Source: Arenicola marina (lineage: Eukaryota > Annelida > Polychaeta > Arenicolidae). Taken from it: DNA of 64,000 bases. Both the position numbers and the translations under genes were made by a program. The DNA lies in the NCBI GenBank assembly GCA_964019135.1, contig OZ025263.1, positions 31,784,133 to 31,848,132 of the forward strand. The letters run 5' to 3'. The notes beneath the pieces are model-generated. The model saw nothing but the letters and a program-made list of their open reading frames with translations. It was not told the DNA's origin and ran no database searches. Positions 11,521 to 22,095 of this stretch are shown here, piece after piece (position 1 is the first letter of the stretch; the number at the start of each line of letters is the position of its first letter).

Positions 11521-11977
11521 AGGTGGGCTGACTACTCACCAGATCCCCACTCGCATGCGTTCTTTCTGTGTCACTCCGATATCCTAAAGAGGAATGCCAA
11601 TGACAATTGGTATATCCTCTCTGGACAAAGAGCAAACAGTTGCAAACGCTGTGGTTCGGTAGCCCATTTTACTGAGTTTTGTCCTCAAACTGTATCCAGA
11701 CCGAAAGGATTCCAGGGACAGGCATCCAGGCTCCCTGACCGTAGTGGTAGAAAGCCGTACCACTTCAATGGCGGAGAGATTTGTAACAATTACAATGGCC
11801 TTATGGGTTGTTATCGCCATGCCTGCCAGTTGGCTCATGTGTGCCTGAAATGTAGGCAAGGCCATTCTGCCTTTACATGTTCATCAGTCAATAAGTCTAC
11901 ACCTACATCCTCGAAACCGGTAACTGCAACATCGACAACTCAAGATGTTGCTTCTCCCTGTGGGGAAGCTAGTAAAG
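11521..11977 (+). mobile_element. DIRS-like retroelement, left fragment with Cys/His-rich Gag end
   Basis: One plus frame is open from about 11530 to 11977. It carries two cysteine/histidine clusters: SCKRCGSVAHFTEFCP near 11640, and a second with the pattern CNNYN..GCYRHAC..AHVCLKC..GHS...C at 11785-11885. That second pattern is typical of the putative Gag of DIRS-type tyrosine-recombinase retroelements. The frame is cut by the Gypsy insertion at 11978. The rest of the element resumes at 22096. The left end of the element itself was not found. Confidence 0.65.
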
Positions 11978-12947
11978 TGCTACGGGGGTCCGTAGACCAA
12001 TAAGTCCTCGTGGCGTGATTTCACTCGCTTTTATTTAAATATAAACAGCAAAGGATCTCCGGGTCCCGAGGTATGCGCTGGTCAGGAGTAGCTCTTCGTG
12101 GTTCCGAGGCTGGTGATCTTGGTCTTGGCTCCCGGTGGTGATGTGTCTGCTCGTCCGGCAGCAGGCCCTTATATTGACCGCTGGCGGACGCGATTGTGAG
12201 CCAGCCTCCAGAACCAAGGCGAGCTCCCTAGATTTTCCTGACCAGGCTTAATTTGTGTTTCCTGGGACACCGGAGATTACATATAGCATTCTTCAAACGC
12301 ATGCAACCGTAACATCAATTATACCAGTACAAAGGTCTGCGCGCGACCTTTCCGACAATGTCACCTTTAATATAGCTCGATATTTTATAAAACGGTTAAT
12401 TAGGCAGACATGCGACCTGGCGTCAATAATTGGTATGACAAAACCACAAATACTTATTTTTACAAGGGATTGTTGTGGCTCGAATCTGTATATATAAATG
12501 GTCAGTTCGAGCCACGGGCTTTTATTTGAGCCTAAATACCAATATCGGCGTGGTCTTTAACTAAACTAAATAATACTTGAATATTGGGCAGAAACACAGC
12601 TTGAGCCAGCTAAAACTGCTTCCACGCCTAGGATAATGTATGCCTGGCCAATAGGGAGGCAGGGATCGAAGCCAGGAAGGCGAACTCCAGACTGCCCGTA
12701 AACGTGAGGTTGGAGTGTGATGGTCCACAGGCATGATCCCACGTAGGCCGTGTTTAATTTTAGTCCGTGCCAGGTTTTAGAGTGCACTCGCTGTGGCACG
12801 AGTGTTGGATCAGGGCAGCAGGACTCAGTTACGTAACCAGCTCACTGCAAGCATCAACGACTATTAAACTAGACTATTGCGGATAACTTAAATACAACAC
12901 GACATAATTTAATTATAATCTCTGGTCTGCACGGCTGTATCGTAACA
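11978..12947 (-). repeat. LTR (3' LTR in element orientation)
   Basis: Direct repeat of 21121-22095. The plus-strand ends are TGCTACGG and ..GTATCGTAACA. It lacks a 5-base GAGTA present near 21606 in the partner. The sequence includes TATATA stretches near 12487, which could belong to the LTR promoter. Confidence 0.93.
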
Positions 12948-12966
12948 ATATCCCCTCCTTCCAAAA
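12948..12966 (-). promoter_or_regulatory. Polypurine tract of the Gypsy element
   Basis: Minus strand reads TTTTGGAAGGAGGGGATA immediately before the 3' LTR. A purine-rich run at this position is the plus-strand primer in LTR retrotransposons. Confidence 0.8.
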
Positions 12967-13491
12967 TCAACGTCCCGGTGATAAAAACTCCATATGATAG
13001 TAAGTATTTATCGCGCGCTACATCACAACATTATCTGTCTATAGCTAGTCAAATCATAAATTCGATAGTCATTGCTCATTACATTACATTACAAAACGCG
13101 TTATAACAGTTAACTTAATACGGGGCAGTATGTATTATTCGTATATTTTACAGCCTACCCATCATAACAATGCAGTGAGTAGTTGAAGACCTGTGTAATC
13201 CCTACAATCTGCCGAGTCACATTTTGCAACGCACGTACACCGAGTTAAGGTAACACATGTACTATATACATTAAATCACCTTGCATGACAACATACATTA
13301 TGTCAGTTACATGACAATATTCAATAAGTCACTTTATATGACAGTAAACATTAAACATAATTTGTCTGCGATGGCATATCTATAGATTGTTCACACATCG
13401 GCGTATACAGTATGAGCGTACCATACACACACTCTGGCCTGGAGCGTACCATACACACACTCTGGCCGGGGGTCAATACACGGCGAAACGG
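12967..13491. other. 3' untranslated region of the Gypsy element
   Basis: AT-rich, with no open frame of note. Contains a short direct repeat GAGCGTACCATACACACACTCTGGCC (13414-13440 and 13442-13467). Lies between the env-like region and the polypurine tract. Confidence 0.5.
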
Positions 13492-15103
13492 TCAAGGTTC
13501 GGGTAAAGGCGATTTTGGAACGTAGGCGCTTCGTCGCTTGGTTGGGGATGGTGGGGGAACTGGGGTGGTTGTCCCGTTTGAGACGTCACGGTGTCTGTAG
13601 ACTACACTGTTAGGGGAGGTCTGGCGTCTAGTCATATACTGATAAATGGGTACCCCGACGGCGAGAATTAGATTAATAGTTGACACGACGAGGGTGGCAT
13701 ATAGAACTGTCGTCTCGGCGTTGACGGCTTTGTTTACAGCGGAGACGGATTCTAACACTGTCGTTATGTTTGTATGGAAAGGCTCCGTTGAATTTCTAAT
13801 TACGACAAACGCCTGGGTAGAGGGAATACCAGCGGTGATAGGTAGGAGGGCCAGAGCACGGCGGGTACGAATAAAAACAAATACAGAAATCAAGAGACTG
13901 GTAATTTAATGCTAATGAGAGTGGATCCTGATAAGGGAAGCCAGGGCTGCTGCAGCCAAGCAAGGTTGGGCGAAGTACTACTAAACTGAGTAGCTAGGAT
14001 TGCATCTGATTTAGTCGCAAAGAGTTGGTTATTTCCATGAATTGTTTGCGATACCTTTTGAAATCGAGGGAAAACTGCTTATCGGTTGCGGCTACTATTG
14101 TCCAATTGTCCTTCTGTAAATTAAAGTCAGGGATTTCAACTACAGTCTGGTCAATCGAAGTTGAACTGCCAGTAAGGTGAGACAAATCTCGGGATGGGTA
14201 GAGGGTATGTAAGGCGGGTAAATTGACCGGATGTAAAAATGTTGGTACGTCGCGCTTGGAGTCACAAGTCGATATTTGGGGTGGTATCATTAACTTGCTT
14301 GTGTGGACGCTACACCCACAGGGAACCTGCATTATGCAAAATTTACAACCTTGAATAGGCTTAGGTAGTTTCCCTGCACAAGTCATTGCCTATGTGCGAT
14401 CGCTGCCGCTTGCAAGGTAGTAACCTTCTGACAGATCAATTAATCCTTCGTACAAAGAATCCACGTCATAACGGATATCACAAATAGCGGTCACAGCGGC
14501 TGGGTCATCAAAGTATATGGATGCCGCACCGCTTGGTACTGAGCGTACCTTTAGACTCATAACAGAGCTGCAGCGCTTAACGTCACGCCCCTGACAGGAA
14601 GCGTAAATTTCGTGGTCAAATTCCGTATAATAACTGCCGTCTCTGGTGACACCAAGGTAAGAGGGCTGAGAGGTAATGAGGGTCGTATTCGAGGTTGTCG
14701 TATTCAGCGGAATGGGGAGATCGATGACACTGAATACGTCAAGGTATGCGCTGGTGGTGGCTACTGGAATTCTTAAGGAGATGTAGAGATAACGGTCCGA
14801 TTGCGTAAAATAAACGTGACGTACCTGGTAGTAATATCCGACATCGCGATGGACAAGACGGAATGCGGGAAAGGAATCAATCAATTTATCTTCAACATCG
14901 CTAATGATTTGGCCGACTTGGGAAGGACTTACCAACGATGATGGAAGAAAGCCGTCCAAAAGAGTCTGCACGCCTAACAACCAATTTTCACTCCGCGCTT
15001 CAATCACTGCTAAATCACCTAAAATAGTACCCATATAAATCATATAACCACGGTATGGCGAACGTGTGCATCCAATACGATGCCCCGTTGTCGATGCCGC
15101 CAA
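13492..15103 (-). pseudogene. env: Env-like glycoprotein region of the Gypsy element (broken)
   Basis: Three open stretches: 15103-14390 and 14386-13994 in one frame, separated by a TAG stop, and 13893-13492 in another frame. The first contains GYYYQVRHVYF and YLYISLRIPV followed by DLPIPL, a pattern shared with F-like envelope proteins of insect errantiviruses. It also has several N-x-T sites. The last stretch has one hydrophobic membrane span (about VLYATLVVSTINLILAV) and a basic, proline-rich tail, as expected for the C-terminal anchor. The N-terminal third normally seen in such proteins, with signal peptide and fusion segment, is not found. The region is truncated and broken and is presumably non-functional. 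Assignment rests on position downstream of pol plus these features. Confidence 0.6.
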
Positions 15104-15224
15104 GGCGATGCATCGCCACGCCGTACGGATGCGTCATGATAGTGTGCGGAGTGTTCGCCCGATGGCGCCACCGGTGTTAACAAACCTGTAAAAATATCAC
15201 ATTCATGCAGAGGATATGCCGTAG

Positions 15225-16019
15225 TTATGGGTTCTTCCTATTGAATTCGTCAATTAGGCTCTGATGGATATTACTTTCTGGTTCCCAAGTGTTATACCTT
15301 GGAGGCCAATTTAACCATTTTACCAAGTAGTGGAACGCATGTTGGGGTTTACGACGTTTTAATATCTTTTCTACATAGAATTTTTTTCCGTTATCATCGG
15401 GAGTCTGAGAGTTAGTGCTTGGGTCTGCGTGTTGTGGTGCGGTTGGGTCGGGTGGGGCTGGTGGGTCGGGGGCGGCCGCTGGGCGGGGCTGTGGTTGGAC
15501 CTCTGGGACGAAGCTGTCCGCGGGTAAGTCGTCTTCCTCCAATTCGTCATCTTCATTTCCTACATTGGCGGCTTCACCGATGGGACGGTCCGCGGGATCA
15601 TGGTAAAACTTTAATCTGTTGGCGTGGATTATCTTGACCGTGCGGCGGTCACCGACGCAACGCAGCTTGAAGGTCACAGGCGTCGTCCGCTCGATGACGT
15701 CGAAGGGTCCGTGCCAATTATGGAATAGTTTCTTGCTGAGGCTTTTTTTGTTCTTTGGGCTATAAACCCACACTTTGTCGCCAACCATATACACGGGGTG
15801 TTTGGCCAATTCGTCATAACGGCGTTTCATCTTATTTTGGGCTACCTCAATATTGCGGTGAGCGATGTCGTGAATGACATTAATCTTGGTCATGAGCTCG
15901 CTAAGATACTGTTCTACGTTCCGAGTGTTTCGTTGTGGCGCAAGTAGAGCTGTGTCAATAGGAAGAGTTGGGTCTCGACCGTACAGCAACTGAAACGGGC
16001 TGTGCATTGTGCTTTCCAT
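15225..16019 (-). pseudogene. pol: Gypsy integrase C-terminal part with chromodomain
   Basis: Continues the integrase in another frame: MHSPFQLLYGRDPTLP, then the conserved GDKVWVY segment and the GPF.VIE..TPVTFKLR C-terminal domain. An acidic/proline-rich linker follows, then FYVEKILKRR...FHYLVKWLNW....TWEPE at residues about 212-258, a chromodomain with the aromatic Y/W/W positions. Such a C-terminal chromodomain is the hallmark of chromoviruses and is thought to direct integration to modified histones. The frame is one base off from the upstream integrase ORF, the join falling around 16085-16100. The stop at 15225 ends pol. Confidence 0.85.
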
Positions 16020-18292
16020 GGCCGGGGATACGCGGTAGGCGAATAGGACAGAGTGGATATATGTGTCCCAATCAGTTTGATGAGTGTTTGTCTACATAGA
16101 GAGTGATTGAGTGATCGTGCCATTAATTTTTTTTCAACAAGGCCGTTACACTCAGGCTGGTATCCTGATGTGAAGACCCTATTTGTGTTGAAAAGCCTAC
16201 ACAATTCTTTTACTAGCGTCGAACGAAAGTTCGCAGCTCTGTCAGACAACAAAACTCTGGGGCAGCCATGTCTAGTCAAGATTTCGTCATACAACAATTT
16301 GGCAATGGTGGGGGCATCAATTGACTTCACTGCAAAGGCTTCTGGCCATTTGGTGAGATACTCCGTGAATACTACTATATATTTGTAACATGCCTTCGTA
16401 GTTGGGAAAGGACCTAGGCAATCGACTGACAGGCGATCAAATGGACCTACTACTGGGAGGGGTATGAGCGGTGCGCGATGTCGCTGGGTTGGAGTCTTTT
16501 TCGTCGCGCAGTCTACACATGAGCGCACCCAGTGCTTCATGTCAGTGTACATCCCAAACCAATAATACAGACTACGAATCTTCTCATACGTTTTGGTGAC
16601 CCCGAAGTGACCTCCAGTTACATCATCATGACATGCTTGAATAATTTCTGCTCGGAGTGCCGCTGGGATGACCAGCTGTCCTTCTCTATCATCGCAGTGG
16701 TTCCTTACCTGCGCGTCACAGTGAAGATATAGAATGTCGTCTGCATCCAAGAAATAATAATCGGCTTGTAACAATACCTTTCTGGCATCCGTGTCCGTAG
16801 CGGGCAGTTTCTTGAATTTGAGATAATCCCTTACCTGTTTGACCTTGCCATCCTGCTCTTGCTCGTGACGGATGCGAGTGGAATCGACCCCTGAGACTTG
16901 TAGGGAGGATAGAAGAGAAGTAACTACGTCATACGGTCGCCGAGATAGCGAATCGGCGTTCCCATGTGAGGAACCATGTCGGTGTTTAATTTTAAAGTCG
17001 AATTGCTGCAATAACAGAGCCCATCGTGCTAGGCGACCCGACGGATCTTTTATGTTCATCAGCCATTTCAAGCTGTGATGATCCGTTACCACAGTGAATT
17101 TGGTTCCGTCTAAATATGGCCTGAATTTCTTAATGGCCTCCACCACAGCGAGTGCTTCTCGCTCTGTGGTAGAATAGTTTCGTTCTTGTGGAGAAAAACC
17201 ACGCCCATCGTAAGCTATTGGATGATCCCTCCCATCTTGCACCTGAGATAAGATCATTCCTATTCCACTCAAGCTGGCGTCACAATGAATGGTAAATGGC
17301 AGTTTTGGGTCGGGATAAGCAAGGATGGGGTCGGACGTTAGCTTAACTTTCAGGGTATCAAGTGCATTTTGACAGTCTGCTTGCCAATCAAACTTCACAT
17401 GCTTTCCTAACAAACGATTCAGGGGCGCAGCGATGTGAGAAAAATTTCTTACGAATTTCCGATAATAGTTCGCGAGTCCCATGAAACTGCGAACTTGTTT
17501 CGCGGATTTGGGGACAGGGAATGACGCGAGGGCTTTGCATTTATCAGGATCGGGTGTCACTCCCTCTTTAGATAGTACGTGCCCAAGGAATTTGACTTTC
17601 TTACAGGCAAAGTGGCATTTCTTTGGTTTTAACTTGAGTCCTGCGGTACGGAATCGTTCAAAAATGAGTTGAAGATCGGTCAAATGGTTGTCAAATGAGT
17701 CTGATTACACAATAATATCATCCAGAAAGACTAGACAGAATTGGTAATTATAATGACGTAGAATGCATTCCATCAAACGCTGAAATGAACCCCCGCTATT
17801 GCTTAAACCAAACGCGAGTCTATTAAACTCAAATAAACCGGCGTGGGAAGTGAACGCAGTTTTCTCTTTTGACCATTCTTCCAAATGAATTTGCCAGTAG
17901 CCAGAGAGCAGATCAAGTGTAGAAAAGTAGCGAGCTTTGCTGGCTCCAGCTGCATCAATAGTTTCCTGGACTGATGGGGTTGGAAAACTGTCTTTCTTTG
18001 TCACTGCATTTACTCGTCGATAATCGACGCAAAATCGATAACTGCCGCCAGCTTTGGGAAAAAGGACCACTGGAGAAGCCAAGGGTGAATGGCTCGGTCT
18101 GATGACACCCTGGTCTAACATTTGCGCAACCTGTCGCGCTATTTCGTCTTTATGCTTGTAAGACGTCCGGTATGGTCGCTGTTTGATCGGAGGACTGTCC
18201 CCCGTGTCAATCACGTGTTCAACACAAGTTGTCGCCCCTAATTCACTCTGATTATTTGCAAAAACATCCCTATAGTCTGTCAGTAGGGTCAT
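15914..18292 (-). pseudogene. pol: Gypsy reverse transcriptase - RNase H - integrase (interrupted)
   Basis: RT begins near 18290 (LLTDYRDVF), with YRFCVDYRRVNAVTK and the catalytic FLDD. A TAA stop at 17702-17704 directly follows FLDDIIV and splits the frame. Downstream come the RT thumb (FLGHVLSKEGVTPDP), the RNase H (FTIHCDASLSGIG, with D, E and DHHSL residues), and the integrase. The integrase has an H/H/C/C zinc finger (HDD..GGHFG..C..C) and the D, D, E residues in SVDCLGPF, LSDRAAN and CNGLVEKK. A frame change follows near 16090. The enzyme set is complete but cannot be read as one protein. Confidence 0.93.
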
Positions 18293-18295
18293 CAG

Positions 18296-19369
18296 TCAAT
18301 GTTTTTCGCCAGTCGTGAGGTCAGACTTAGTAAGGTCAACGTCAGGCGGCTCAGGCGGACGAGGGAGTTGAGATGGATCTTTCTCGCCATCTATGGTAGC
18401 AATGCGTGTTGTCTCGCCCAATGGACATAGATCGCCAAGATGGGTTTTACGATAAATCGTGACTGGTTTTGGAGTTGCATTGACAAAGAGAAAAGGAACT
18501 TGATTGCTTTTAGTGGAGACTAAAGTACGGCCGCCAAGCAAACTGTATCGTCTGGTGAGATTAGTGTTAGGTTCTGTCATACTTGTCAAGTCATCAGTCA
18601 CATCTGTGTAGGTTTCTGCGGTGACGACCATTCTGCATAATGGCGGCACAGTGAACGTGCTGGCCGCCACGAGCTTCACTGAATTAACCAGGCTAACGCT
18701 GGCCTCCAGTGGAATATCGTCATTGTTATGCAAAGCCAACACTCTATTTTCGAAGTCAATGCATGCCTTGTGTGTCTGCAAGAAGTCGCATCCTAAGATG
18801 AGGTCGTTTGAAATAGATTCCGCCACATACAGATTATGCTTTTTACAGGCACCTGCGAGAGTAATTGGGATCTCCACTGTACCTTGTAGTTTAACATCAC
18901 TGCCATTCGCTGCTCTGGCGGAGGCATGGGCACCACGCTTTAACTCTGAGGTCAATTTGGCACTTATTTTGTCAAACAACGATTTGCTAATTACACTTAT
19001 TCCCGCACCTGTATCAATCAAAACATCGACATCGTAATTGATTACACGACCGCGTACAGTGCTAGCGATGGATATTAGTACAGGGGGCGGGTCTAGGTTT
19101 CGTTCGGGATCCTGCTGCCAGTCACTGTTATCAGTCTTGTTATTAGTCTGCGCTGGCAGCGCTGAGCCAGACTCGCACACACGCGGCTCGGGTTCAATCA
19201 GTACACTACTGCCGGAGCTAGTGGCTCCAGGCTCCGCCACCAGACCACCTTCTATTTCTGGATTCGCGTGGCCTGCCGCTTCGGGCTCAACCTTTTTATA
19301 GAGCAACACGTCATTTTCGCTGCGCGAAAGCCCGAGTGCAATTTCCGCGGGGGTTACGTAACACGCCAC
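18296..19369 (-). CDS. pro: Gypsy protease region of pol
   Basis: Contains the aspartic-protease active site VDVLIDTGAGISVIS near residue 115 and the flap/C-terminal ILGCDFL motif near residue 192 typical of retropepsins. The frame overlaps the end of gag by 16 bases and lies in the -1 frame relative to it, consistent with programmed -1 frameshifting in the parent element. It ends at a TGA (18296-18298) that is in frame with the RT ORF starting at 18292. The TGA is therefore probably a nonsense mutation inside pol and not a real end. Confidence 0.85.
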   Translation of the reverse strand: MACYVTPAEIALGLSRSENDVLLYKKVEPEAAGHANPEIEGGLVAEPGATSSGSSVLIEPEPRVCESGSALPAQTNNKTDNSDWQQDPERNLDPPPVLISIASTVRGRVINYDVDVLIDTGAGISVISKSLFDKISAKLTSELKRGAHASARAANGSDVKLQGTVEIPITLAGACKKHNLYVAESISNDLILGCDFLQTHKACIDFENRVLALHNNDDIPLEASVSLVNSVKLVAASTFTVPPLCRMVVTAETYTDVTDDLTSMTEPNTNLTRRYSLLGGRTLVSTKSNQVPFLFVNATPKPVTIYRKTHLGDLCPLGETTRIATIDGEKDPSQLPRPPEPPDVDLTKSDLTTGEKH

Positions 19370-21027
19370 GCTGTTTCGGCCGCATAATACGCCTTTGGCC
19401 GCTGTTGCTCAACTAATACATCGGGTATGGCGCTCACTAACGACACACGCTCAACTGGCTGGATTTTCGTGGATGCATAACATAAGTTAACCTTAGTGCT
19501 CGGCGCTCCGGCCGGGCCTGAGAACGGCTTGGACGACTTGCTCGCGTGCGCGCTGTCAGAGGCGCGCCCGCCAGCGGTATCGTCACAACAAACAATTGAA
19601 TTAACACAACGCCAAGCGTTATATCTATCGTACATTTCCCTTGATCTTAATTCACTAACACAGCATGCTCTATACACACAATCATTGGGTGGATACATTA
19701 TTTCGTCACCGGGAGGTACAGTATTTACCCGAGTCAATAATTCGATGGGGACGTCACCACTAGCCCGTGGTAGGATCGGTTGAATGACATCACTTACTTG
19801 TTCGCCCGCAACCATTGAAATACGAGTGTTACCACACGAGTTCAGTGAGTTCAAAGTCATAGCGATGTCGTCAGCGCGGTCCAACTCAGTGTAGCGCTGG
19901 GCTGTGGGTGCGGGCTCCAGTCTCTCCCCCTGAGACTGGGGCCTCAGTAGTTTCCCTGCTGTTCGTGTGCAGGCCGGGGTGGCGGAGGGAAGTTGGGGTA
20001 GTTCTGGACCGGCCTGCGGTAGTTGTAGCTGTTCCGGGGTGGCATCTGGTTGTCTCGGCCGCCGCCGTACTTGATTTGGTCGCTCACGCTCCAGATGACC
20101 ACGGCAATGGCAAAAGGAACACATGACGGAGGGTCCGGCCCGCTCCTGACAGGCTCGCTCCACGTGGCCAACCCTCTGGCAGCGATTACAGATGGGTCGG
20201 CCGTCGGTAGTGCGGAGACTGCGGAAGGGACGTTGGTCATCTGGGGCGCTCCTGGGATGGGATTGTCGCTTATTCAGGTCGTCCTTGAGTTGGGCAACTG
20301 ATTCCGTTAGGGCGGCCAATTGAGGGGCAAGGGCTGCTATACCGATATCTTGACCGGGTCGGGACAGGGAGTGGGTGGTCACTTTCGTAACCGAGTCTTT
20401 AACCCTGGCACTGTTAATAGCCTCTTCGAGGGTTGCTGGGGCTCGCTCCAAGACAAAGGTCTTCAGGTCATCCCTCAGGCCACGAATAAACGTATGGAGC
20501 CTATGGCGAGGGTCGGCTTCGAGTTGGGCACACAGACGATAAAAGTCATCCAGATACGCGTCCCGGCTCTCACCGGGGCCTTGCTGACGTTCAACGAGTG
20601 CCTGTTCCTTGATATAAGTCAAAGTGCGACCAGAGAAACGTTCCTGGAAGCGTTCAATGAGCCGATAGTAATCTCCTTTAATGGCGGATGGGAGATAACA
20701 AAACCATGTCTCTGCTGGCCCTGTAAGATACACCCCAAACACGGAAGCCCTGGTTACAGGTTTCCAGCCATGGGCTGTGGCAAAAATGGCAAATTTGCGC
20801 AGCCACGCTGCCGGGTCTTCGTGGGGATACCCTCCAAACGGCACTGGTTTAATGAGGGCACTGCTGTTGATACCGCCTTTAGCAGAAACAATGTCCTTGA
20901 GACTGGCCAATGATTGCGCCACTTGTTGCCACGCGTCTGCCGGCCCCTGACCGCCGGCACCCCCTCCTGTGGGACCCTTAGCACTTTCAGCACCCGCACT
21001 AGCTCCATTTTTTCTACCACCAGCCAT
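19354..21027 (-). CDS. gag: Gypsy Gag polyprotein
   Basis: 557-residue frame opening shortly after the 5' LTR. The first third has the retrotransposon-gag capsid-like segment (AAWLRKFAIFATAHGW.., AETWFCYLP, FQERF). Near residue 280 there is a zinc knuckle CNRCQRVGHVERAC (CX2CX4HX4C). A second one (CSFCHCRGHLERER) has lost its final Cys. The C-terminal 250 residues are Pro/Gln-rich and low in similarity to anything I recognise. The stop is followed by the overlapping -1 frame protease ORF. Confidence 0.88.
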   Translation of the reverse strand: MAGGRKNGASAGAESAKGPTGGGAGGQGPADAWQQVAQSLASLKDIVSAKGGINSSALIKPVPFGGYPHEDPAAWLRKFAIFATAHGWKPVTRASVFGVYLTGPAETWFCYLPSAIKGDYYRLIERFQERFSGRTLTYIKEQALVERQQGPGESRDAYLDDFYRLCAQLEADPRHRLHTFIRGLRDDLKTFVLERAPATLEEAINSARVKDSVTKVTTHSLSRPGQDIGIAALAPQLAALTESVAQLKDDLNKRQSHPRSAPDDQRPFRSLRTTDGRPICNRCQRVGHVERACQERAGPSVMCSFCHCRGHLERERPNQVRRRPRQPDATPEQLQLPQAGPELPQLPSATPACTRTAGKLLRPQSQGERLEPAPTAQRYTELDRADDIAMTLNSLNSCGNTRISMVAGEQVSDVIQPILPRASGDVPIELLTRVNTVPPGDEIMYPPNDCVYRACCVSELRSREMYDRYNAWRCVNSIVCCDDTAGGRASDSAHASKSSKPFSGPAGAPSTKVNLCYASTKIQPVERVSLVSAIPDVLVEQQRPKAYYAAETAWRVT

Positions 21028-21099
21028 GTTAAATGGTGAAATAAAGAATGAAACTAAACTTACGGGTTAGCTGTAGGTGCTGCCTTTGCTGCGAGGTTG

Positions 21100-21120
21100 A
21101 TCAGACCGGATCTCCACCAG
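21100..21120 (-). promoter_or_regulatory. Candidate primer-binding site
   Basis: On the minus strand the bases directly after the 5' LTR read CTGGTGGAGATCCGG. A TGG start next to the LTR end, complementary to a tRNA CCA end, is the usual position and form of a primer-binding site. The matching tRNA could not be identified by eye. Confidence 0.45.
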
Positions 21121-22095
21121 TGCTACGGGCGTCCGTAGACCAATAAGTCCTCGTGGCGTGATTTCACTCGCTTTTATTTAAATATAAACAGCAAAGGATC
21201 TCCGGGTCCCGAGGTAGGCGCTGGTCAGGAGTAGCTCTTCGTGGTTCCGAGGCTGGTGATCTTGGTCTTGGCTCCCGGTGGTGATGTGTCTGCTCGTCCG
21301 GCAGCAGGCCCTTATATTGACCGCTGGCGGACGCGATTGTGAGCCAGCCTCCAGAACCAAGGCGAGCTCCCTAGATTTTCCTGACCAGGCTTAGTTTGTG
21401 TTTCCGGGGACACCGGAGATTACATATAGCATTCTTCAAACGCATGCAACCGTAACATCAATTATACCAGTACAAAGGTCTGCGCGCGACCTTTCCGACA
21501 ATGTCACCTTTAATATAGCTCGATATTTTATAAAACGGGTAATTAGGCAGACATGCGACCTGGCGTCAATAATTGGTATGACGAAACCACAAATACATAT
21601 TTTTAGAGTACAAGGGATTGTTGTGGCTCGAATCTGTATATATATATGGTCAGTTCGAGCCACGGGCTTTTATTTGAGCCTAAATGCCAATATCGGCGTG
21701 GTCTTTAACTAAACTAAATAATACTTGAATATTGGGCAGAAACACAGCTTGAGCCAGCTAAAACTGCTGCCACGCCTAGGATAATGTATGCCTGGTCAAT
21801 AGGGAGGCAGGGATCGAAGCCAGGAAGGCGAACTCCAGACTGCCCGTAAACGTGAGGTTGGAGTGTGATGGTCCACAGGCATGATCCCACGTAGGCCGTG
21901 TTTAATTTTAGTCCGTGCCAGGTTTTAGAGTGCACTCGCTGTGGCACGAGTGTTGGATCAGGGCAGCAGGACTCAGTTACGTAACCAGCTCACTGCAAGC
22001 ATCAACGACTATTAAACTAGACTATTGCGGATAACTTAAACACAACACGACATAATTTAATTATGATCTCTGGTCTGCACGGCTGTATCGTAACA
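21121..22095 (-). repeat. LTR (5' LTR in element orientation)
   Basis: Direct repeat of 11978-12947 and about 98.7 percent identical by hand comparison. Transcription of the element would start in this copy and run toward lower coordinates. Confidence 0.93.

Larger units (their letters stand above)
11978..22095 (-). mobile_element. Ty3/Gypsy LTR retrotransposon, full length but defective, with chromodomain and env-like region
   Basis: Bounded by direct repeats of 970 and 975 bases starting TG and ending CA in plus orientation, flanked by the 4-base duplication AAAG (11974-11977 and 22096-22099). On the minus strand the order is LTR, primer-binding region, gag, protease, RT, RNase H, integrase, chromodomain, env-like region, polypurine tract, LTR. 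Integrase lies after RT, which is the Gypsy and not the Copia order. The LTRs differ at roughly a dozen positions plus one 5-base indel (about 1.3 percent), so the insertion is fairly young. It sits inside a DIRS-like element whose two halves resume on either side. Confidence 0.95.
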
